Origin: Chromera velia
Lineage: Eukaryota; Sar; Chromeraceae
Length of the DNA: 17,622 nucleotides
Reading direction: 5' to 3'
NCBI GenBank assembly: GCA_018398765.1
Contig: JAHBMJ010002243.1
Location: 1-17,622 of the forward strand
Notes under the pieces: generated by a model
Database searches by the model: none
What the model was told of the DNA's origin: nothing
What the model saw: only the letters and a program-made list of their open reading frames with translations
Part shown: one piece after another, positions 8,004 through 16,342 of the stretch
Layout of the letters: each line of letters starts with the position of its first letter
Position numbering within the stretch: position 1 is the first letter of the stretch
Program-made: the position numbers and the translations under genes

Positions 8004-10353
8004 CTGCATCAGTCAATCAGTGCATGGCAGAGGAATGCACTCACCGTGTCAATCAGCGAATGAGAGAAGCAACCGTACCGGATCATTTCCAGAAAAGCGA
8101 ACAAGAGGACACGTGAGAAGACAGGCAGGAAAAGAAAACAATGAGAGCCAGACAGGCGAAGAACAAGTAAAGGAAGGACATTGGAGAGAAGCGAAAGAAA
8201 ATGGGGGGCCCACAAAGCAAATTTTCACACTCGAAGTTCCCCTACGGAAAGAAAGAACGGACACCGAGACAGGAATACAGAAACGAAGAGAGAGAGAGAG
8301 AGAGACGAACCTGCGCAACAAATTCGTCCTTCACGACCCAACAAGGCTGCAACCATGAAAGCAACAGACAGACAGACAGAGGCACATGTGGAGACTAGTA
8401 CTAAAGATCACAAAATAAAAATAGACAACGACGGCAGTTTCTTGCATCGTTTTTCTTTTCCCACTGACATGGAACGCTGAGCTTTGTTGTACCGTGTCTC
8501 TCTCCATGCAACGCGGCAGTTTGATTCTTCTTCTGCTTGATGCTTCTCCTTTCGCAGCAACGAATAGGAAGTGACCGACGAAGACAAAACGTCTGATTCA
8601 GACCTCACCGACTGACTCCCTCCGGCCTGCCCCCCATTCATTTCCTTCTTTTTCTTTCTCTCTCCTCATAACAAGACGAAAAGACAGACATCTAGTCAGA
8701 CGGAGAGATGCATACAGGCAGGCACTGACTGACCGTTTCCTTCTCAGTCCTCCTCTTCCACTCCGCCACTTCAGTCAGTTTGTTGACTGCCGCTGATTTG
8801 AGCACCGTCACAGGCCCCTCCGCTTTCTCCGTGTCTCCCCCCTCCGGCTTTTTGGAATTGGAATCGGGAGGAGAGTCCGTGGAAGTGGACGAAGACGAGG
8901 CAGAGCTTGTGGACGAGAAAGAGAAAAAGGACTCTTCCACCCTGATGGAATGGATGGAGAGAGGAAGGGAGGAAGCAAACAAGGAAAGAAAGAAAGAGGG
9001 ATTGACAGAACATGTCTGAGACCATCCAATCAACAGAAAGAGAAAAAACAAAACAAGAAATCAATGAACATGCACGAGAATGAAGCACGACTTTCTCTTC
9101 AGGCGGGCGGGATTTCCTTCAATTCACTCTTCATGGGGCGCCTACGCGACAAGCGAATCAGTAGTTGATCTGGAAACACAAAATGACGGGAGAGAGAGGA
9201 ACGGAAAACCAAGATAGGAGACGAATGAGGAGACACGAGAAGAATTACACATGTAGCTAGGCGAACGAACAGAAAGGAAATCCTTTACAGACCGCCTTCT
9301 CGCCAAATGTTTGTGTGCCAGGCCGACTGACTGACTTTGCAACGAACTCCTCAGCAAGCGCTGCTTTCTTGAAGACTCGCCCCGTCACAAACTGCACACA
9401 CACACACACACACACGTGTACTTGCATACATGCTCACTTGAGGATCCTCCCGACTATGAATTGCAGGAAAGCGCCCACCCGACCGAACGTTCAACCGACT
9501 ACTGTCTCCATCAGATCGGATAAGGTCAGACAGACAAGACGAGACAAGGACTTGATCGCTCGAGAGAGTTACCGCACGTTCACAAAAAGGAAGTCATGGA
9601 CTCATCGATCCATCCATCCATCCATCCATCCATCCATCCATCCATCCCAGAGCACTTCCTTATTTCTGCGTCGTTCGTGTCTCTGTTTGCCCATCTACAA
9701 TGCGTGCCACACAACAAAACAGTAGAAACAGACGGCACACGGTTACACACGAAGAGTTTGTCTGTATGGTTCCGAAAACAGGAAGAAAATGGACATTCCA
9801 CTGGGAAGCTGTCTCGACCACATCCCTGCTTGCCTGCCAAACGATCTTTCTTTCTTTCTTTCTTTCCTTCCTTCCTGTCTCCGTGACCGCCTGACAGACT
9901 TTGAGGAATTCAGAGAGTATGGGACCCTCGATGGGTTTGGCGTCGGCGCCCTTCCTTCTCTTCTTCGGCCTGCCTGCTCCTCCCGGCTGGTGCTGCTGTT
10001 GTGGCGCTGTGCCCCCCTCACCCCCCACAGCTGCAGCCGGGGGGGCCGCCCCCGACTGGCACTCCGGATCATCTTTCTTTCCTCCGGCCTTTCCCTTGTC
10101 CTTGGCTGCTTCCTTCGGGGGCTTCTCCTTCTTTTCCTTTTCCTTCTTCTCTTTCTTCTTCTCCACAAACGTGTCGACTGCACAGACAGACAGAGAGGTC
10201 GACGTCATGCACCCGTACTGAATTGTGCCGAGTCGAGCATGCATCTTGTGGGCAGTATCGACTCTTCTTACCTCACACTCCTGTTGAATGAATGCAGACA
10301 AAGACAGACAAGACAGACTATATGTTTCTTCTTCTTCTCCCTCCTTTCAGACA

Positions 10354-10385
<32 letters not shown>

Positions 10386-13300
10386 GGACTCTCACACATG
10401 CAGACAGCCCCTTTGTGGGCCCCTCCTGCGACTATTCCAACGGTCCACCTGCATGGGTCTATTTCATTCAGCCCCACCCTCTCCCCCAAGTCGGCTGAAT
10501 TCGCCTTTCATTCCCATATTTTCATTCTTCTCCCTCACTTCCACTACACCAACCCAACAACAACCAACCAACACAACCGAGAACCATCCAAACACCCAGG
10601 CACATGACTGACTGTCTTGGAGGATGATGGCGCCCCCATGAGTGAAGAGGCGGCAGACTGTGTCTGCAGCGTTCGGGACGAAACCAGTAGGAAAAAAAGA
10701 GCCAGCAAGTCAAACCGGAAGCAAAAGAAGGACGTCCATTCTACCCGGCGGCAGCCTTCAGAAAAGAGGACAGACAACTTCTCTCTGTTTTTTTCTTAAG
10801 CAGAGGAAAACGTCCACATGATTGAGAAAAAAGTCCCTTCTGAGAAAAAATCGAACAAGAGAAGAGGTCTCCAGTCAGAAAGAAGACACGAAACGTAGAA
10901 AGCAGTTCATGCATACACGACTGCACGGAGGTTCTGGATCATGGATCACGCAGAAAACTTCAGCATAAGACTGGATTGATTATGCAGGCATGATGAGGCT
11001 CACCCAACTCCTCAGAGACGATCCCGTTTCTCTTCAGACCTTCCACCATGCCATCCCACTCTGCGTGGGCCTTCTCCGTCTCCCTTTCCATCGCTCTCTC
11101 CCTCTGTTCTTCCTTCACGGCATCCACCTCTGTTTCCTCCTTCTCTGCTTCTCCAGCTGTCTCCCCCTCCTTCTCTCCTTCCACCACTTCCGGCGAAGAA
11201 GAAGAGACAACAGAAGACAAAGCAGCAGAGTCGCCCCACCGCATCGCCATCAGAGCCTCAAACCCCACAGGCGAGAGGGACTCCAGACGTTCGACGGCAG
11301 GGAGAAGCTGTGAAGGCCCCACAGTCACTCTGCACAGGTGCTTCCCCCCTCCTCCCCTTTTCCCTCCTCCGAACAAATCCTCAAACAGAGACCCCAGAGC
11401 CAACTCGTCACTCGGAAGGTCTCCGGCTGCATGCATGCACGCACACGGACACGCAGGCAGATACGTGTACAAATGCGCGTACACACATTCATACTTACCT
11501 GCAAGAGACGGAATTAGTCTGAAAATTCTGTTGGCTGTCGGAAATTCTTCCACAGTGGTCACCCGTAGACACATACAGAGAAATACGAGAATAGACTCAC
11601 GGAGAAAAGTGCTGAAGAGTTTTACTTTCGCAGCACGACTGAAAAGGAGGCGACGAAACAACGAAGAAGAAGAAAGAAGGATTCGGTGTGAGTTCCCACC
11701 ACAAATACAAAATGGAAGAGGCGAACCTTGACAGAAAGGAAAGGGGGTCCTTTCAATTGACGCAATGTGAATGAGAGAGAGAGAGAGAAAGAAGAAAATC
11801 AGAAAAAGGGGAGAGAAACAAAAAAAGGAGAGAGACAAGGAAGAAAATCGATCCAACAGACAGACAGACGGACGGACGTTGGAAGCATCCATCAGGGAGA
11901 ATGAATCCCTCGCCCTCTGCCTCTGCAGCCGCGTCTTCGTCATCTGCCCCATCCTCATCTTCCATCTCAACGTCGTCCCCTCCGAACAACTGCATTCCAT
12001 TATATTCAATTCAATTCAATTCAATCATTTGGTCAGGTCAGTCATTCGTAAGTCTTTCCTTTCACTCATCCGTGATGAGACACATTTATTGACCGACTGG
12101 ATAGAAGGCAGCCTCCGTGTGTGCAGAAATTCCCAGAGAACAAAAAAAGAGGCAGGCGAATATGCAGGTAAAATGCACATCGACATCCACACGATCGGAC
12201 AAAAAATAGCTGGAAAAAAGCCCGAATACATTGACAGTCCTTCCCACCCCCCATGCACGCACCCACCTCTTCCCACTCCTCGTCCGAGTCCACTTCGTAG
12301 TCGATGTACAGATCCCGTGCCAGAGGCCTCCGAGGTCCCAGCCTGCCTCTGAAGGCCTCGGGCTCCTCCCCTTCCTTCATCGCCTCTGCTGCGGCCTGCT
12401 TGGCAGCTTCCAGTGTCTGTGGGACGAATTTTCGGTCCGTGAGAATCCACTGTGCCGGCCTCGTGCGTTCGTCCATGGAGACCACCGCAGTGCGAGGGAA
12501 GAGAGACAGAGGGCGTCTCTCGTCTGCGTGTAGTGGAGGAGTCAGGCAGTCCGAAAGGGGGGGAATAAATAAGCAGGGAAGGGAAGTGAAGGGCAGAAGA
12601 GAACGAGAATAAAGAGGGAAGCGAGGACGACGGAAAAGAACAAAGAGGGAGCGACGCACAGAAAGAATCGATGAATCACACGGTCAGTGAGTCAACAGCT
12701 TGTTGAAAGAACCGAAAGAGAACCGGGAAGACACTCCAGAATGAAGGAAGGAAAGAAAGGAAAGATCCAGATCCAGAAGGTTCATCTACCAGATTGGATG
12801 ATTGTTTGTGTGCATGGAGCAGTCTATCCATATCCATCTTTTGTATTGAAGAGGGGGGCATACTGCCTGTCCGTTCTTTTTCCACTGGAGTGACGTTGGC
12901 AGGAGGATCCTTCAATCGATCGATCCAGGCCCCTCTTTCTTTCTTCACTTTTCTTTTCTTTTTTTGCTTCCGTCCTAAAACCACTTACTGACCGATATAA
13001 ACTGTACGTGAGAGCCCCAAATCGTCGTTGTTCTGCAATCATTCATTCAATCAGGGAGAGACAGACAGACAGGCAGACAATTGCACACAATATTCTCAGA
13101 TCGAACGAAGGAGACACGGCAGAGTCCCTGACGCACACCCTCCGTTTCTTTCTTTTGTTCTCTTCAAAGTCCCCTCCTCTCTGCGGTCAATCCTGTTACC
13201 AGCGGGTTCGTTGATCTAGTCAATGCGTCTCTCTTCGTAGTCCAGAGAGATGCGACGCTCACTCAGAGCATCCAAGATTCTTTTTCCGTTTCGGGCATAA

Positions 13301-16178
13301 CCGATTTTCTCCCCCCCAAAAAAATAATTCTCTTTAAGACGAACCAGCAAAAAAACAGCAGTTCTTCCCCCACAGAAATTATTCTTTCCACAAGAAGAAA
13401 GAAACTTACGCAACTCTGAAAGCAAAACGACACTCGGATGAAAATTGCCCCAAAACAGACAAAAAAGGACCAGCTCGACTTCCTTGTTTCCTCTGGAAAC
13501 AGACGCATCAATGGTCTTTCAGACAATCACCCACCAGGTAAAGCCGTTGCTCTTCCAAATCCGACTCTTCACCCTCCTGTCCTGTTTCTGCCTTCGGCTC
13601 AGAGGAAGAAGAAGAGGCGGCGGATGCCGAGGCAGATGCAGAAAAGTCCTCTCGCTTCTCTCTTCCCTCACCATCGCCTCCCTCTCCACCTGCCGCCATC
13701 GACGACGTTGCCATGGGCTTGAAGAAGCGATGTGCTGCCACTGCAATTAAGTCATTTCACACACGCGCGCACATACGCACACACACAGACAGACAGATGC
13801 AGAGAGAGACGCGGAGGAGGGACTCACGGACGGAAATTTAGACAAGGAAGGACTCGGTCTCTCTCTTACTTTCTTTTCTGTTTTCAGTCCCTCAAACCGC
13901 TTTGTGTCTCCAAAAAGTTTTCTTTTGTTTTATCATGCCAAACAGAGAGAGAAAGCAGTCCCGAAAAAAAAAAACAAAAGAGAGGGGAAAAAGGGGTGAA
14001 CGAAAAGACTGACTGACTCTGTTTGCGCATTTGCTGCCTCATTCTCCTTCCTCCCCTTTGGAATATTTTGATGTACTCGGTCATCAGATCTGCCAGTCCC
14101 TCCCTCTCCTTCTCCATCTCCTCCTCAGACAGCGCGTGAAGGCCGGGGGGGTAATCGCGACTGGGGGGCCCTTCCTCGTCCTCCTCTATCTCAATCACGG
14201 CTCCCTTCTCTCCCTCTCCCTCCTCTTCGTTTCCATTTTCCTGCTTCTTCCGATCTGGAGAAGAACTTCCTTCATGTCCCTCTGCTTCTCCGTCGTCAGA
14301 GAACAGAGCAGAGGACCGTCCCTCCTCTTTCTTCTTGTCTTCTCTTCCAGAGGGGGAAGGGGGGGTCTGGGGAGCTGGGGCTGCTGGCTCTTTCTTCTCT
14401 GTTTGCTCTTGTGCTTGCTCCTGTGTGGCACCGGGAGGGAATGAAGAGGGACCACCGGAAGAAGGGACAGACGCAGCAGCAGAAACAGAAGGAGGAACCG
14501 GTTTGTTCTGGTCGTCCTCTTGCGTGCCCATCTCGACATCTTTTCCGTTTTCGGTTTCGTTTTTTGCTTTCGGCGCATCTGAAGGAGAGACAAGCGACGT
14601 GGAAGCATTCACGACTTTAGGATCTCCCCCCTCCCCCTCTGCTGTCTTCTTTTCCTCAGAAGATGCGGGGACGGGGGGCACTTCTTCTTTCTGCTGCTTT
14701 CCGTTCTCTTCTGCTTCTTTTCCTTTCTCCTCCTCCTGGAGGGCATCAGGCATAGGTTCGTCCCTTTCTCCTTCTGCTTCCTCCCTCCCAACAGATTGTC
14801 CGTTCTCTGCTTCCCTTTGGTGCCCTTCCGTCTCCCCGCCCTCTACAGCTGTCTCGTCAGGCTGCCTCTGACAGGAGGATGGAGAGACAGGGGGGGGTAC
14901 AGGATCGGGGGGATAGCACACAAAGGAGGGAGAATTGCGGAGAGAGGAGGGCAAAGGGGGGGGTGGGATGACTATCCTGGAGGCAGGCTGATGCTTTGAC
15001 TCTCTTCTCTCTGTCTCCTCCGTGTCCCCCCCACACAGATCCCCCCTTTCTCTTTCCCCCTCCTGCTGCAACGAAGAAGAAGCCCTCTCTCCCCCTTCAT
15101 CATCAGCAGCGGGACCGGAGACGGAAAAAGAGCCACGATCCCCCTCAAAGCGCTGGTCACTCCCACACACACCAATGCCCCCACCCAGACAGACACTTCC
15201 ATTGCCACCATCCCCCAAGACCGTCTGTCCCTGTCCTAAAGCCCCACCCAGGTTCTCCTTCTGGACCCCTCCCAGTTGTTTGCCTGGGCCAGGCTGGGGT
15301 GCCCCCGGGGGCATTTTCATGAAGAACGATCGGACGTCCCGAGTGCCTTTGGGGGGCTGCATGGGAGGGGGGGCAGTCTTGGGTGGGCGCCCTGGGCCTT
15401 TCTTTCCGTCTCTGTCCCCATGGGCATGGGGGGCATTTCTCTGAAGGGTTTCCCCCCCCGCAGCGGGGACGGGAAGGGCGTTGGAAAAAGCCCCCGAGCC
15501 TATCTCTTTTTGCGCTTCCCCTCTTGCCTCTCCTTCTTCGTCTCCCTGAGCAGGAGGAGAAGAAAAAGGACGAGCGGCCACGCCTGTCCCTGTACCCCCG
15601 CTGGGAGCCCCCTCTCCCCCCGTCCCCTTCGCGAGCCAGGCACGGAACATAACGGCAGCAGCCTGAAAGGAAAAGAAGGGAAGAAAGAGAGAGCCAGGCA
15701 CGGAACATAACGGCAGCAGCCTGAAGGGAAAAGAAGGGAAGAAAGAGAGAGCCAGGCACGGAACATAACGGCAGCAGCCTGAAAAGAAAAGAAGCGAAGA
15801 AAGAGACGGGACAGCAAAAGAAAGAGAAGAGACACGCAGAAAAGAAGGACACTTGACTTTCGTGAGGGCTTTGAGACGAAAAACACAATGATCTGGGGAG
15901 AATGTGCCGAGCTCAAAAAAAGGACAAGACTATTCTCTCTCCCACAATTCGTCTGGTCCAACCAAAAGAATCAGAACGAAACCAGGTCGCTCGGGAGAAG
16001 GAAGAAAAGGCAACGGAGAAGAAAGGAGCCCAAGAGAGAGCCCCCTTAACCAAAACAGAGATTTCCCGGCGTGAACAGGGGCCTTCCCGGACCTGCCTAC
16101 CCGTGTGGCTTCCTACACCTTTCTCTCATTTTTGATCTTTCACTCTCTTTCTTTCTTTGTTTCTTTCTTTCTTTCTTG

Positions 16179-16231
<53 letters not shown>

Positions 16232-16286
16232 GTTTCTTTGTTTCTCTCTTTCTCTCTCTTTCTTTCTTTCTTTCTTTCTCTCTTTC

Positions 16287-16342
<56 letters not shown>

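Larger units (their letters stand above)
9392..9899 (-). other. CAF-1 intron with (TCCA)n and (CTTT)n tracts
   Basis: 508 bases. It contains (CTTT)n at about 9846–9870, (TCCA)n at about 9608–9647, and the candidate dead exon copy at 9440–9474. Confidence 0.65.

Noticed and set aside
8181-9029. Arg/Lys/Glu- and Ser-rich frames within introns and antisense to exons
   Set aside because: They cross well-supported splice sites of the CAF-1 gene and reflect purine/pyrimidine-biased intron sequence.
9573-9601. Block reading HDFLFVNVR with donor GTAACT
   Set aside because: The upstream sequence is a GGAT repeat without an acceptor, and the only usable phase does not match the neighbouring exons.
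9596-9660. TCCA repeat considered as a CRISPR-like or telomere-like array
   Set aside because: It is a pure 4-base microsatellite without spacers; no CRISPR or telomeric unit is present in the window.
10272-10280. 9-base microexon GAGTGTGAG flanked by CAG and GTAAGA
   Set aside because: The surrounding intron is phase 1; inclusion would create AGA GTG TGA, a stop. It may be a cryptic poison exon but there is no positive evidence.
13215-13310. Possible CAF-1 exon reading YARNGKRILDALSERR
   Set aside because: No normal acceptor precedes it, the frame hits TAG, and flanking exons can be joined in phase without it.
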